DNA of 64,000 nucleotides from Phycisphaeraceae bacterium (GCA_019636555.1 JAHBXH010000001.1:3722673-3786672), one strand, 5' to 3'. Numbered from the stretch's first letter, positions 53,593 to 62,996 are shown. Numbers and translations: made by a program. The notes: generated from the letters alone by a model not told the origin.

Positions 53593-54861
53593 ATGCACGT
53601 TGTCATCTTTGAGCCCTGCCCGAGAGGCCACCGCTTCACCTATGTGAAACACGTCATCAGCGCGCTCGCCCCGCTCCCGGTCAGGATCTCTCTCGCCACC
53701 AGCCCAGGCGCGGCCCAGTGCGAAACCTATCCGGAGCAGCTCGCGCCGCTCGCGTCCCGCTTCGAAATGGTCGAGCGCTACCCCGAAGCCGATCCGACGG
53801 GCAAGCTCGGCTTCGCCTGGAACACCGCCGCCTCGCTCGCCCGCGCCGCCGCGGATCTCAGGCCCGATCACATCATCGCGCCCTCGAGCGACGGCGCCCT
53901 CGAGATGCTCGGCGCTCGCAGGCTCGCGCTGCTCGCCCCCGCGCTCGCTCGAACCGAGCTCGAGGCGATGGTGATGGGCGCCTCCTGGGTCTATCTCGAT
54001 CGCGGCTCAATGAGTCGCAGCGCCAGGCGCTGGGCCAAGCGCCGCGCCTGGGCCGCGCTCCTGGGCGCAACTTCGCTCAAGACGCTCCACATCATCGATC
54101 CCCTCCTCATGCGTTCGTTCCGCGCGCTCACCCCGAGCATCGCGGCTCGCACCGTTCTCTCGCCCGATCCCGTTGAGGCGATCCCGCACGTCGGAAAAGC
54201 CGAAGCGCGCCGCCGCCTCGGCATCGAAGAGTCGGGCCGGCTCATCTCCTGCGTCGGACGTCTCGATGAACGCAAGGGCGTCGACATCCTCATCCGCGCG
54301 TTCCTCGCCGCATCGCTCTCGAGCGACGATCGGCTCCTGCTCGTCGGCACGCACATGCCCGAAATCAGATCCCTCCTCGAAGGCGAGGCCGCCGACCTCG
54401 TCCGCTCCGGCCGCATCATCTCCCGCGACGGCTACGTCTCCGACGAGCAGATGGTCCTTTCCATCGCCGCGGCGGATCTCGTCGGCGTCACCTATCGGCG
54501 CCATCTCGGCTCCGCCAGCATCCTCATCCGCGCCGCCGCGCAGGGTCGGCCCATTCTTTCGTCCGATCTCGGCTGGCCCGGCGAAACATGCCGCCGCTTC
54601 GCGCTCGGAACCGCCTGCACCGTTCGCGACCAGGACAACGTCACACGCTCGCTGCGCGAGGCGCTCGAAGCGTCCGTTCAGTTCACGCCCCATCCGGCAG
54701 CCAAACGCTTCGTCAAATTCCACAGCATCGAAAACGCCCACGCCTGTTGGGCGGAGCGTTTGCGCCGGCGTCTCGATATCCCCACGCCCGTCCCGCCTCT
54801 TACCTGGGATTGGGTCCTGGAAACCGCGCTCCCGCTTCCCGGGGGCGAGCCCCCGCCCTGA
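53593..54861 (+). CDS. GT4-like glycosyltransferase
   Basis: 422 residues from the ATG at 53593, which has AAGGAG 4 nt upstream; an earlier GTG at 53563 lacks a ribosome site. The N-terminal lobe starts MHVVIFEPCPRGHRFTYVKHVI. The donor lobe has SCVGRLDERKGVDILIRAFLA, LLLVGTHMPEI and a C-terminal region GSASILIRAAAQGRPILSSDLGWPG. It belongs to GT-B family 4 by these features but is divergent. It follows the GT4 gene by 54 bp. Sugar and acceptor unknown; a step in surface glycan assembly is likely. Confidence 0.82.
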   Translation: MHVVIFEPCPRGHRFTYVKHVISALAPLPVRISLATSPGAAQCETYPEQLAPLASRFEMVERYPEADPTGKLGFAWNTAASLARAAADLRPDHIIAPSSDGALEMLGARRLALLAPALARTELEAMVMGASWVYLDRGSMSRSARRWAKRRAWAALLGATSLKTLHIIDPLLMRSFRALTPSIAARTVLSPDPVEAIPHVGKAEARRRLGIEESGRLISCVGRLDERKGVDILIRAFLAASLSSDDRLLLVGTHMPEIRSLLEGEAADLVRSGRIISRDGYVSDEQMVLSIAAADLVGVTYRRHLGSASILIRAAAQGRPILSSDLGWPGETCRRFALGTACTVRDQDNVTRSLREALEASVQFTPHPAAKRFVKFHSIENAHACWAERLRRRLDIPTPVPPLTWDWVLETALPLPGGEPPP

Positions 54862-54967
54862 CGCGAATCGGGTCCGCAATCCGTCGAATCCCACCCCCTC
54901 GCGCGGACCGATAAAGTGACGTCAACGCCCCCGGGGCGTTCGCTATCGCATTGGAACGGAGACCACG

Positions 54968-55699
54968 ATGTCCAGGTCCGCCCACAAGATTCTCAACAAG
55001 GTTCTCCCGCGGTCGGGAAAGGAGGCGCTCCGCGGCGCCGCCCTCCAGTTCATCCCGACCATGCGCCATCTCGACATGCCGACCCGGATGCGTCACCTCG
55101 CAACGCTCGGATTCAACCCCGCCGTGATCTTCGATATCGGCGCCGCCCGGGGCGAGTGGGCCCGCATGGCCCACGAGGTTTTCCCCGAATCCCGGATCGT
55201 CTCGTTCGAGCCCAACAAGCGAGAACAGCCGAGCCTCGAAAAGGTCAAGAGCGAAATCCCCAACTTTCAGTACAAGCTCGGCTTCCTCGGCCCCAAGCGC
55301 GACACCGTCACTTACTCCGACGAAAACACGCAGACCTCTCTGCTCAGCGACACCAAATCCTCCGGCAACGCCACCGCCGAGATGTACGTCCTCGACGAAC
55401 TGATCGCTTCGGGCGAGATCCCAAAGCCCGACTTCCTGAAGCTCGACGTGCAGGGTTTCGAACTCGAAGTGCTCAAGGGCGCCGAGAACGCTCTCAAGTC
55501 CGGGCCGGCGCTCCTGCTCGAAGTCAGTTTTATTGATTTCTTACCGCACATGCCGCTCATCGAAGACGTCATGAAATTCATGTCGCAGCACGATTACGTC
55601 TGGCACGATGTCATGGGCCTTTCCCGCCGGCCCGCCGACGACACCCTCTGGCAGATGGACGTGTTCTTCCTCAAGCGCGATCACCCGATGCGTCGGTGA
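54968..55699 (+). CDS. FkbM-family methyltransferase
   Basis: 243 residues. FDIGAARGEWARMAHEVFPESRIVSFEPN is the SAM motif. The FkbM signature KPDFLKLDVQGFELEVLKGAENAL and the terminal LLEVSFIDF follow. It would O-methylate a sugar or other hydroxyl in the glycan. The leader contains a perfect 8-bp hairpin (AACGCCCC/GGGGCGTT, 54924-54940) and a GATAAAGT box at 54910 that could be its -10. The stop overlaps the flippase start (GTGA), so these two are coupled. Confidence 0.9.
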   Translation: MSRSAHKILNKVLPRSGKEALRGAALQFIPTMRHLDMPTRMRHLATLGFNPAVIFDIGAARGEWARMAHEVFPESRIVSFEPNKREQPSLEKVKSEIPNFQYKLGFLGPKRDTVTYSDENTQTSLLSDTKSSGNATAEMYVLDELIASGEIPKPDFLKLDVQGFELEVLKGAENALKSGPALLLEVSFIDFLPHMPLIEDVMKFMSQHDYVWHDVMGLSRRPADDTLWQMDVFFLKRDHPMRR

Positions 55700-57543
55700 C
55701 GCGTCCGTGTCCTATAAGCTCGGTGCGTGCTTCTTCGACCTCCGAAACACGTTCGGAAACACCACCGGATTTTGACGGACCGACCCGTTCTTCGCCGTTT
55801 CCATTTCTTCCTCCCTTACGCTCCAGCCCCGCGTTGAGCCGTTCCATCGCCAATCCCGAAGAAGCAAATCCCCAGAGCGCCGCCGCGCCAAAGCCGGACT
55901 CCGGCTACGCAAGCAAGGTTCTGCGCGGCTCGGTCTGGATGATCGCCAACACGGTCGCCACCCGTATCGGCAGCTTCGTCTCGCAGATCTTTCTCGCCTG
56001 GTGGCTCACCAAATCCGATTTCGGAATCGTCGGAATCGCGCTCGCCATCAGCGGCATCGCCTCCGTCCTCCGCGACGGCGGCGTCCGCCAGATCCTTCTC
56101 AAACACCACGATCAACACGACCGCCTCCTGGGCCCGTGCTTCTGGATGGCGCTCGCGTTCAACTCGGTCTTGGCCGTCCTGCTCACCGCCGCCGCTTTCC
56201 CCTTCGCCAGCCTCTATAACGACAACCGGCTCATCCTCATGCTCGCCATCATCGGCTGGAGCATCCCGCTCGGGACCGTCGGCGGCATCCTCCTCACCAA
56301 GCTCCTCGCCGACATGCGCTATCGCGAGAACGCCTCGGTCATGACCTCGAGCGCGATGGTCCGCTACGTCTCCTCGGTCACCTTCGCCTATTTCGGTCTT
56401 GGCCCGCTCTCATTTATTCTCCCGAACGTGCTCTGCGCCCTCGTCGAGAACGTGCTGGCGCTCTACTACTGCCGCCACCGGCCCTGGGCTCTTGCGCCGC
56501 ACACCAACCAATGGTGGGAACTCTTTCTGCGCTCGCGCTGGGCGCTCGTCGCGGCACTCGGCATCGCCGGCATGAACCAGAGTTCGAGCGCCATGATCGG
56601 GCTCGAGGCCCCGCTCGAAGTCGTCGGCATCTACGCGTTCACCTTCTTGATCGTCGTCCAGGTCGGCAGCCTGCTCTCGACCAACATCAATCAGGTGCTC
56701 GTTCCGGTCTTCACCCGTCTCGCGGATGAAGAAGACCGCAAGCGCGCCGCGGTCCTGCGCACGCTCCGCCAAGTCAGCCTGCTCGCCACGTTCATGTCGA
56801 TCGGCCTTGCCGCCACCTACCGGCCATTCGAGTTTCTCGTCTGGCGCCAGCGCTGGGCCGCCAGCATCCTCCCCGTCCAGATCATCGGCGCCGGTTACGC
56901 CATTAACGTCCTGCTCTGCATCAGCCTCGCCGTGCAGCAGGCGCGGGGACAGTTCCGCGCCTGGGGCGTCGGGCTGCTGCTCCTCGCGATCGGCACGATG
57001 GCCTCCGCCTACATCGGGACGCTGATCGGCAAGCCCCAGCTCGATCTCGCCATCTTCCTCGCGCTCGCCGATTCTTCGTTCTGGCCGTACGTCACCGAGC
57101 GCGTCTGGCTCTCCGGTGTCTACATCGCCATCGCCACCGCGAGCTTCGGAGTGATCTCGAGTCTCCTCCACCTCGTCGTCGCGCTCAAGCCTCTGGGCGT
57201 CGGCCGCCGCGAAGTCGTCCGGAACGCGCTCACGGTCTGGTCGCTCGGCCTGCTCGCGGGCGCGCTCACGATCGCCACCGACACGGTCGTCGATGATTCC
57301 GTCCGTCACGCCTTCGTTCGGATTCTCGGAGAGCGCTTCGGCGTCTCCGCCGCCGAATTCCTTCTCTTTGGTGCCAACGGCATCTTCTACTCCGCGCTCT
57401 ACGCGATTCTCATCCGCACCGTCATGCCCGAAGCTCTCACCGAAGCCGTGCAGATGATCCCCGCACGCTTCCGCAATCACGCTGCCGCAATCCTGCACCT
57501 CGATCTCGGGCCAGCCGCAAAGCCTTCCAACACCCCCGGCTGA
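55696..57543 (+). CDS. Wzx-type oligosaccharide flippase (PST/MOP superfamily)
   Basis: 615 residues from GTG 55696, overlapping the FkbM stop. About the first 70 residues are Ser/Pro-rich and not conserved, so an internal start (for example TTG near 55834) is possible. The core starts GYASKVLRGSVWMIANTVATRIGSFVSQIFLAWWLTKSDFGIVGIA, the usual beginning of lipopolysaccharide flippases. About 12-14 membrane segments follow. It would flip an undecaprenyl-linked oligosaccharide to the outer face of the membrane. Two late segments (after residue 480) with a soluble stretch between them make it longer than the typical 430-500. It is the only export component in the locus. Confidence 0.88.
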   Translation: MTRPCPISSVRASSTSETRSETPPDFDGPTRSSPFPFLPPLRSSPALSRSIANPEEANPQSAAAPKPDSGYASKVLRGSVWMIANTVATRIGSFVSQIFLAWWLTKSDFGIVGIALAISGIASVLRDGGVRQILLKHHDQHDRLLGPCFWMALAFNSVLAVLLTAAAFPFASLYNDNRLILMLAIIGWSIPLGTVGGILLTKLLADMRYRENASVMTSSAMVRYVSSVTFAYFGLGPLSFILPNVLCALVENVLALYYCRHRPWALAPHTNQWWELFLRSRWALVAALGIAGMNQSSSAMIGLEAPLEVVGIYAFTFLIVVQVGSLLSTNINQVLVPVFTRLADEEDRKRAAVLRTLRQVSLLATFMSIGLAATYRPFEFLVWRQRWAASILPVQIIGAGYAINVLLCISLAVQQARGQFRAWGVGLLLLAIGTMASAYIGTLIGKPQLDLAIFLALADSSFWPYVTERVWLSGVYIAIATASFGVISSLLHLVVALKPLGVGRREVVRNALTVWSLGLLAGALTIATDTVVDDSVRHAFVRILGERFGVSAAEFLLFGANGIFYSALYAILIRTVMPEALTEAVQMIPARFRNHAAAILHLDLGPAAKPSNTPG

Positions 57544-57679
57544 TTGCCGCGTCTTCTCGCGATTCTCCTGACCGAAATCTTCACGTCCGCTCGATGTCGC
57601 GCCAGCCCTGTGCCCACCGACCCGCACAAGGCAATCCCCCGCGGTACACTCCGGCAGCCCTCCGCTTCTCGCGACGCGA

Positions 57680-58966
57680 ATGATTCCGCCCATGGTCCGT
57701 GCCGCCCTCACAACTTGCCGCGTCGTCAGCGCCGCGCTCTGGACTCTCGGGCTGCTCCTCCTGTGCGTGTGGCTTGTGGGCAGAGTCTTCAACGACTCCT
57801 TTCGCTGGTCGCAATTCATCTACTGGATTCCCAGCATCTTCACCATCCTGGTGGCAGGCCTCGCCTGCGCCTTCGCCCTCTCCATCCAGTTCTTTCTCCG
57901 AGGCTACGAGCAACTCAAATCCGGCGGCCCCCCCGAAAACCGTCCCCCTTTCTACAAGCGTTACCCGAGGAACCCCTACGTCCTCCTCTGCTTCGCGTGG
58001 TTCCTCTGCGCCGCCTGGTCCGCGCTCTTCGAGCACAACATGCTCCGCGAATGGGGCCTCACCTCCACCGGCCGCAAACACGGCCAGATCGACAACACGC
58101 TCCTCTTCTGGAATATCGGCGGCCGCGTCCGCGACGGCTGGATGGACCAGCTCCGACAGATCGATGCCGATCTCATCGTCGTTTCCAACCAGCCCAACTG
58201 GTCCGTCGTCAATGATTTCAAATCGCTCGGAAAAGAATCCGCAGACAATCACAAGTACACCACGTTCCTCGCCGGCATCTTCCTCGTTCACACCCGGCTC
58301 ACGCTCCGCGAGTGGGGCTTCACCACGCTGAATATCGAACCGGGCGTCGGGTTCGATCTCCGGAAACAGAGCGGCCGCTACGAGACCAACGATCCCGGCT
58401 ACTCCATGTACCTCGTCTTCGACTCCGAAGGAACCGTGAAACAGGGAACCGGCCAGCCCTTCGTCGTCTGGCTCATGGACCTGCCCAGCGATCCCTCGCT
58501 CAGCAGGCAGAACGTCACCAAGCAGGCCATCGCAACCCTCGAGTCGTGGCAGGGAACCGCAACCGTCCTTTCCGCCGAGCCCGACTCAAAGGGCGAGCCC
58601 CAGTGGATCAACGTCCCCGCCGAGCAGCTCCGCCGCCGCGGCTTCCCTTCTCCCGACGTCATGATGGGCGACTTCAACATTCCGCGAGGCAGCCGCAGCC
58701 TCAAGCATCTCACCGGCGACATGGAAAACGCATACGACCAGGCCGGCAGCGGCTACACAGCCTCCTACCCGCGCAAAGTCCCCTTCGCACAGCTCGACGG
58801 CCCCGGACTTTTCTCCGCCGTCCGCATGTTCATCCCCAGCGACGTCCCGTTTTTTCACATCGATCAGGCGTTCATAGCGCCCAGCCTGCACGCCACCCGG
58901 TACCGCGTCATCAACCTCGGCGCGGGTTCGCACTGGGCCGAGTTCATCGAAGTGCAGGCACGCTGA
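57680..58966 (+). CDS. Membrane-anchored endonuclease/exonuclease/phosphatase-fold protein
   Basis: 428 residues. Three hydrophobic segments lie in the first 125 residues (TLGLLLLCVWLVG, FTILVAGLACAFALSIQFFL, YVLLCFAWFLCAAWSALF). The remainder is an EEP fold with LLFWNIGGR, MMGDFNIPRGSRS, FFHIDQAFIAPS and GAGSHWAEFIE. Catalytic features are incomplete. The metal-binding glutamate normally following the ADLIVV strand is replaced (SNQPNW), and the SDH triad motif reads SHW. It may be inactive or have changed chemistry. Similar membrane-EEP proteins occur in planctomycetes. It lies 136 bp after the flippase. Confidence 0.72.
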   Translation: MIPPMVRAALTTCRVVSAALWTLGLLLLCVWLVGRVFNDSFRWSQFIYWIPSIFTILVAGLACAFALSIQFFLRGYEQLKSGGPPENRPPFYKRYPRNPYVLLCFAWFLCAAWSALFEHNMLREWGLTSTGRKHGQIDNTLLFWNIGGRVRDGWMDQLRQIDADLIVVSNQPNWSVVNDFKSLGKESADNHKYTTFLAGIFLVHTRLTLREWGFTTLNIEPGVGFDLRKQSGRYETNDPGYSMYLVFDSEGTVKQGTGQPFVVWLMDLPSDPSLSRQNVTKQAIATLESWQGTATVLSAEPDSKGEPQWINVPAEQLRRRGFPSPDVMMGDFNIPRGSRSLKHLTGDMENAYDQAGSGYTASYPRKVPFAQLDGPGLFSAVRMFIPSDVPFFHIDQAFIAPSLHATRYRVINLGAGSHWAEFIEVQAR

Positions 58967-59194
58967 AACGCCACACGAAGAACTCATTCGCAAGCCTTCC
59001 AGAGCTCTTGCCCTTGCTTTCGAATTCTCAACGTATCCGCGTCTCAGCTCACTCAATTACGCAACGGCAAATCGAGTTATCGGTCCACGCACTTGCCGCG
59101 CGAAGATACCGCAATTCTGTTTTTTGAGGCCGCATGCCTCTGGCGTTCCATGCCCTCTGTGAGAAGATGTTGCTCACGCGAAGGGAAGGGGAAC

Positions 59195-60082
59195 ATGAAC
59201 GCCGCAGCACTCCGGGACTTTGAATCGTCCGTCAAACTCATGCGCGCAAACGGCGCGGTCAAGGCCGTCAGGCGGCCGATCCGCATGCTCGGCTCCAAGA
59301 TCCTCGAGCGCCGCGCTCACGCGAGCGGCGGCGCCTTCCCCGTCACCGGCCGCACGTTCTGGGGCGCGCCGTTTCACTCGATCATCCCCGAAGGCGTTTC
59401 GACGATCATTTATCGCTACGGCTTCTTTGAGGAAGAGCTGACCCGCGCGTTCCTCGAATTGCTCAAGCCCGGCATGACCTTCTTCGATGTGGGCTCCCAC
59501 TTCGGTTACTTCTCGCTCCTCGCGTTCGATCTCGTCGGACCCTCGGGCAGCGTGCACGCGTTCGATCCGACTCCGAGCACGTTCGAGATGCTCAAGAAGA
59601 ACGTCGGCCACCTGAAGAACGTCACGCTCGTCAACGCCGCCGGCTTCAGCCGCGAGGACAAGCTCGACTTCACCGACTTCGGCGTCGAATACAGCGCGTA
59701 CAACTCGCTCTCCAAAGGCAAAGTCGCTTTCGACAAGTCCAGGCCCCCGCCCACGCCCAAGCACTTCCAGGTCGACGCGATCACGATCGACGGCTACATC
59801 GAACGCACCGGCGCGAAGCCGAATCTGCTCAAGATCGATGCCGAAGGCGCCGAGCTCGAAATCCTCAAGGGCATGGAAAAAACACTCCGCGAAGTCAGGC
59901 CCATCGTCACGCTCGAAATGGGCGACGTCGGCGCCGCCAAGGGCACTCGCACCAGCCGACCCGTCGTCGATCACATCCTCGCCCGCGGCTACAAAGGCTA
60001 CGAATACAAGAACGGCGCGCGCTCCGAGCACACCCCGCTCGAAACCTATCCCTACACCAATCTCGTCTTCATGCCGGCGTGA
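59195..60082 (+). CDS. FkbM-family methyltransferase, second copy
   Basis: 295 residues from the ATG at 59195, preceded by AAGGGAAGGGG; an open frame from 59093 was rejected. The SAM motif is MTFFDVGSHFGYFSLLAFDLVGPSGSVHAFDPTPSTFEML. The FkbM region is KPNLLKIDAEGAELEILKGMEKTL. It is more like typical FkbM proteins than the copy at 54968 and shares little beyond the fold. The N-terminal 100 residues form an extra domain with RFRRPI-like basic helices. It probably O-methylates a glycan sugar. It ends convergently with the dehydrogenase gene, 20 bp away. The 228-bp gap upstream shows no gene. Confidence 0.88.
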   Translation: MNAAALRDFESSVKLMRANGAVKAVRRPIRMLGSKILERRAHASGGAFPVTGRTFWGAPFHSIIPEGVSTIIYRYGFFEEELTRAFLELLKPGMTFFDVGSHFGYFSLLAFDLVGPSGSVHAFDPTPSTFEMLKKNVGHLKNVTLVNAAGFSREDKLDFTDFGVEYSAYNSLSKGKVAFDKSRPPPTPKHFQVDAITIDGYIERTGAKPNLLKIDAEGAELEILKGMEKTLREVRPIVTLEMGDVGAAKGTRTSRPVVDHILARGYKGYEYKNGARSEHTPLETYPYTNLVFMPA

Positions 60083-60102
60083 CAACCGGACGCAGGAATG
60101 CC

Positions 60103-61497
60103 TTACGCGCGAACCAGCCGCTCGCCCATCTCGCCCGCAAACTTCTTCATCGCGTTGCGTGTATCGACGACCAGCTTCGCGCCCTTCGCCACCGCGCCGT
60201 AGTCGAACGCCGTGTGATTCGTCGAGATCAACACGACGTCGAATTTCGCCAGGTTCTCCGGCGTCAAATCGACGCTGTGCATGTCGAGGTTGTACTTCCG
60301 CACCGGCTTCGTGTACTTCACGAACGGATCGCTGTAATCAACCTTCGCGCCCATGTCGAGCAAGAGCTCGATCAACTCATACGTCGGGCTCTCGCGCGTG
60401 TCCGCGATGTCCGGCTTGTACGCCAGCCCCAGCACCAGAACCTTCGCGCCCTTCGTCGCCTTGCCCTGCTGATTCAACGCCGCCGCAACCTTGTGCACGA
60501 CATAGTGCGGCATGGAATTATTGACTTCCCCCGCGATCTCAATGAACCGCGCCGGAACCTTGAACTCCTTCGCCTTCCACGTGAGATAGAACGGATCGAT
60601 CGGAATGCAGTGACCACCCAAACCCGGTCCAGGGTAAAAAGGCATAAAACCGAAGGGCTTTGTACTGGCCGCTTCGATCACTTCCCACACGTTGATGCCC
60701 ATCGCATCCATGATCGTTTTGAGTTCGTTCACGAGCGCGATGTTCACGCAGCGGAACACGTTCTCGAACACCTTGCTCGCCTCAGCAACTTCGGCGGTCG
60801 AAACCGGAACGACGGTTTTGATCGGGCCTGTATAGAGCGCCGTCGCCAATTTTCCGGATTCGGCGTCGAGGCCGCCGACGAGTTTCGGGATCGTGGTGGT
60901 TGTGTGACTCTTGCGGCCGGGGTCTTCGCGCTCGGGGCTGAACGCGACGAACAGGTTTTCGCCGAGCGCGAGTTTCACGCCCTTCTTCGCCGCCTCTTTG
61001 ATGATCGCGGGCAACATGTCCTCGCGCGTCGTGCCCGGGTAGCTCGTCGATTCGAGAACGACGAGTTGGCCGCCGCTCGGATTTGAATTCGCGCCGATCA
61101 TGATGCCCGTGTTGATCACGAAGCTCAGATCCGGTTCGCCGTGCTGACCGAGCGGCGTCGGCACGCAGACGATGATCGCGTCGGCTTCGGCGAGGCGCTT
61201 GGGATCGGTCGTCGCATCGAACTTTTTGCTGCCGACAAACTGCTTGCACAGATCGCCGCCGAGGTGCGGCAGATAGTTCTCGCCCTTTTTCAGAAGGACC
61301 GGCTTTTCGGGATCGATGTCGAAACCGAGCACGGGGAAACCGGCTTCGTGGAATGCCGCGAGCAGCGGCAGCCCGACGTACCCGAGCCCGATCACCGCGA
61401 CCTTCGCCTGGCGACCCTCGATTTTGCTCCGCAGTTGCTCAGCGTGCGACATGCCGCGTGTTCTCCCAGCCTGTTTCTCAGCGACGAAAACGGTCAT
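60103..61497 (-). CDS. Nucleotide-sugar 6-dehydrogenase (WbpA/WecC type, UDP-N-acetylhexosamine)
   Basis: 464 residues from ATG 61497; ATG 61452 (preceded by GGGAG) is an alternative. The N-terminal NAD loop is AVIGLGYVGLPLLAAF. VPTPLGQHGEPDLSFV and ESTSYPGTT are characteristic of this branch rather than of Ugd. The catalytic cysteine is in PGLGGHCIPIDPFYL (Cys297 from 61497), and the C-terminus has GLAYKPDIADTRESPT. Oxidation of C6 of UDP-GlcNAc or UDP-ManNAc to the uronic acid is the usual reaction. It is transcribed against the locus and divergent from the last GT4 gene. A TATAGT box on the minus strand (61523-61528) lies 26 nt upstream. Confidence 0.9.
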   Translation of the reverse strand: MTVFVAEKQAGRTRGMSHAEQLRSKIEGRQAKVAVIGLGYVGLPLLAAFHEAGFPVLGFDIDPEKPVLLKKGENYLPHLGGDLCKQFVGSKKFDATTDPKRLAEADAIIVCVPTPLGQHGEPDLSFVINTGIMIGANSNPSGGQLVVLESTSYPGTTREDMLPAIIKEAAKKGVKLALGENLFVAFSPEREDPGRKSHTTTTIPKLVGGLDAESGKLATALYTGPIKTVVPVSTAEVAEASKVFENVFRCVNIALVNELKTIMDAMGINVWEVIEAASTKPFGFMPFYPGPGLGGHCIPIDPFYLTWKAKEFKVPARFIEIAGEVNNSMPHYVVHKVAAALNQQGKATKGAKVLVLGLAYKPDIADTRESPTYELIELLLDMGAKVDYSDPFVKYTKPVRKYNLDMHSVDLTPENLAKFDVVLISTNHTAFDYGAVAKGAKLVVDTRNAMKKFAGEMGERLVRA

Positions 61498-61559
61498 TCC
61501 AACCCCCAAAAAAACGGGTCCGACTATAGAGCCGAAAACCCGGGACAGTCCTGATGCAA

Positions 61560-61646
61560 GAGTCGGTCCTGGGTCCTGTTGTCCTGGGTCCTTCGTCGAG
61601 ATTCACCGGTTGAGTCAGGACGCAGGACCACATGACTCAGGACTCA
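61560..61646. repeat. AGGACTC-type array, inverted arms
   Basis: GGTCCTGGGTCCTGTTGTCC repeats (61560-61594) face GAGTCAGGACGCAGGACC and GACTCAGGACTC (61612-61646), so the arms are inverted around a 17-bp centre. It sits between divergent start codons of the dehydrogenase and the GT4 gene, and overlaps the GT4 start region. Confidence 0.7.
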
Positions 61647-62915
61647 AAGCACCCGACTAACCTCCCAACCATGTCCGAGCCGCCAGCCCCAATCCGAACG
61701 ATCATCTGCGAGCCGGCGCTCGCTCGATATCGACTTCCGGCGTGGCGCGAATTGGCCTCTCGACCCGCAATTTCGCTGCATCTTGAGTACTCGTCGGACG
61801 GGCACGTCCCCAATGTCGATCCAGTCGGAATTGACGGACATTTCACACCAGCCCGCAAAGTCTTCCAGCGTCCGGAACTCTTCTGGCACGCGGGTTATCT
61901 GGCCGCGCTCGATTCCAAGTCCTCTGCCACCACGCGCAACTCCACTCCAGATTCTGCCCCCGCCGACGTCGTGATTCTCAACTGGAACGTGCGCTTTCTC
62001 GAGAATCCGCTCTGCATCTTGAAAGCACGCCGCAACAAGATGGGCGTCGTCTTCTTCGGACACGGCGTCTCGAAGAACGAAACTCCGGCCCGGCGCAACA
62101 TCCGCAACGCGCTCGGACGACGCGCCGACTGCATCCTTGTGTACTCAGAATCGGGTCGCCAAGCACTCATCAACGACGGCTTTTCGCCGGAGCGCGTCTT
62201 CGTCGCGCCCAACAGCATCGATCAAACCGAGATCCAGGCGGCACGCCGCGACTGGCTCGCGCGCCCGCGCGATCTCGAAGCGTTTCAGCGCACCAACGAT
62301 CTCGGCCAGAGTTCACCATCGCTCCCGTTCCCGCCGCCCACGCTCATCTTCTGCGCGCGCCTCGACCCGCTGCGCCGGCTCGATCTGCTCCTCGAAGCGC
62401 TCCCCACCATCGCGCAGTCGCACCACGGCACGCAGCTTCTCATCATCGGCGGAGGCGAAGATGAGCAGCGCCTGCGCGAGCTTGCCTCGCATCTGAATCT
62501 GTTGAACCCGGCGAATGCGCAGTTGCCCCGCGTGCGATTCCTCGGCGCTGTCTACGAAGAGAAGAACCTCGCGCCCTGGTTCCTCTCGTCCGATCTCATG
62601 GTCTTCCCTTCGCACATGGGTTTGTCGGTGCTGCATTCCATGGGATACGGCGTCCCCGTTCTCACCTGCAACGACGCGAGCAAGCACGGCCCCGAGTACG
62701 ACGTCATCAGGCCCGGCATCAACGGCGAGGTCTACGAAGACGGCAGCGTGCCGGATCTCGCGGCAAAGGTCGTCGCGCTCCTCAACGATCGGCCCAAACT
62801 CCGGGGGATGTCGGCCGAAGCACTGCTCACGGCGACGCGCGACTACAGCATCCCGAAAATGATCGACGGCTTCGAGGCGGCGATCCGGTTTGCGAATGCC
62901 CGCCGCGGGAAGTAG
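61632..62915 (+). CDS. GT4-family glycosyltransferase, paralogue of the gene at 52351
   Basis: 427 residues from ATG 61632 (AGGA just upstream, inside an AGGACTC-type repeat) or 414 from ATG 61671. The first residues MTQDSK are repeat-encoded. The body starts EPALARYRLPAWRELASRPAISLHLEYSSDG. The donor lobe has LIFCARLDPLRRLDLLLEALP, LLIIGGGEDEQRLRELA and FPSHMGLSVLHSMGYGVPVLTC. It shares the NSIDQTEIQAARRDW block and NLAPWFLSSDL with the GT4 gene near ugd. Its role is presumably a different glycosyl step. The DNA beyond its stop is repeat-rich. Confidence 0.88.
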   Translation: MTQDSKHPTNLPTMSEPPAPIRTIICEPALARYRLPAWRELASRPAISLHLEYSSDGHVPNVDPVGIDGHFTPARKVFQRPELFWHAGYLAALDSKSSATTRNSTPDSAPADVVILNWNVRFLENPLCILKARRNKMGVVFFGHGVSKNETPARRNIRNALGRRADCILVYSESGRQALINDGFSPERVFVAPNSIDQTEIQAARRDWLARPRDLEAFQRTNDLGQSSPSLPFPPPTLIFCARLDPLRRLDLLLEALPTIAQSHHGTQLLIIGGGEDEQRLRELASHLNLLNPANAQLPRVRFLGAVYEEKNLAPWFLSSDLMVFPSHMGLSVLHSMGYGVPVLTCNDASKHGPEYDVIRPGINGEVYEDGSVPDLAAKVVALLNDRPKLRGMSAEALLTATRDYSIPKMIDGFEAAIRFANARRGK

Positions 62916-62942
62916 GGCCGCCGTGATTCGAGCCTGGTGATT

Positions 62943-62986
62943 TCACCACAAAGCCACAGAGAAAACAGAGAAGGCAAAGAAGTTTT
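62943..62986. repeat. Dispersed CACAGAG-type repeat, copy D
   Basis: TCACCACAAAGCCACAGAGA then AAACAGAGAAGGCAAAGAAG and T5. It opens the 695-bp non-coding repeat region 62916-63610. Confidence 0.8.
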
Positions 62987-62996
62987 TGGCGGAAAG

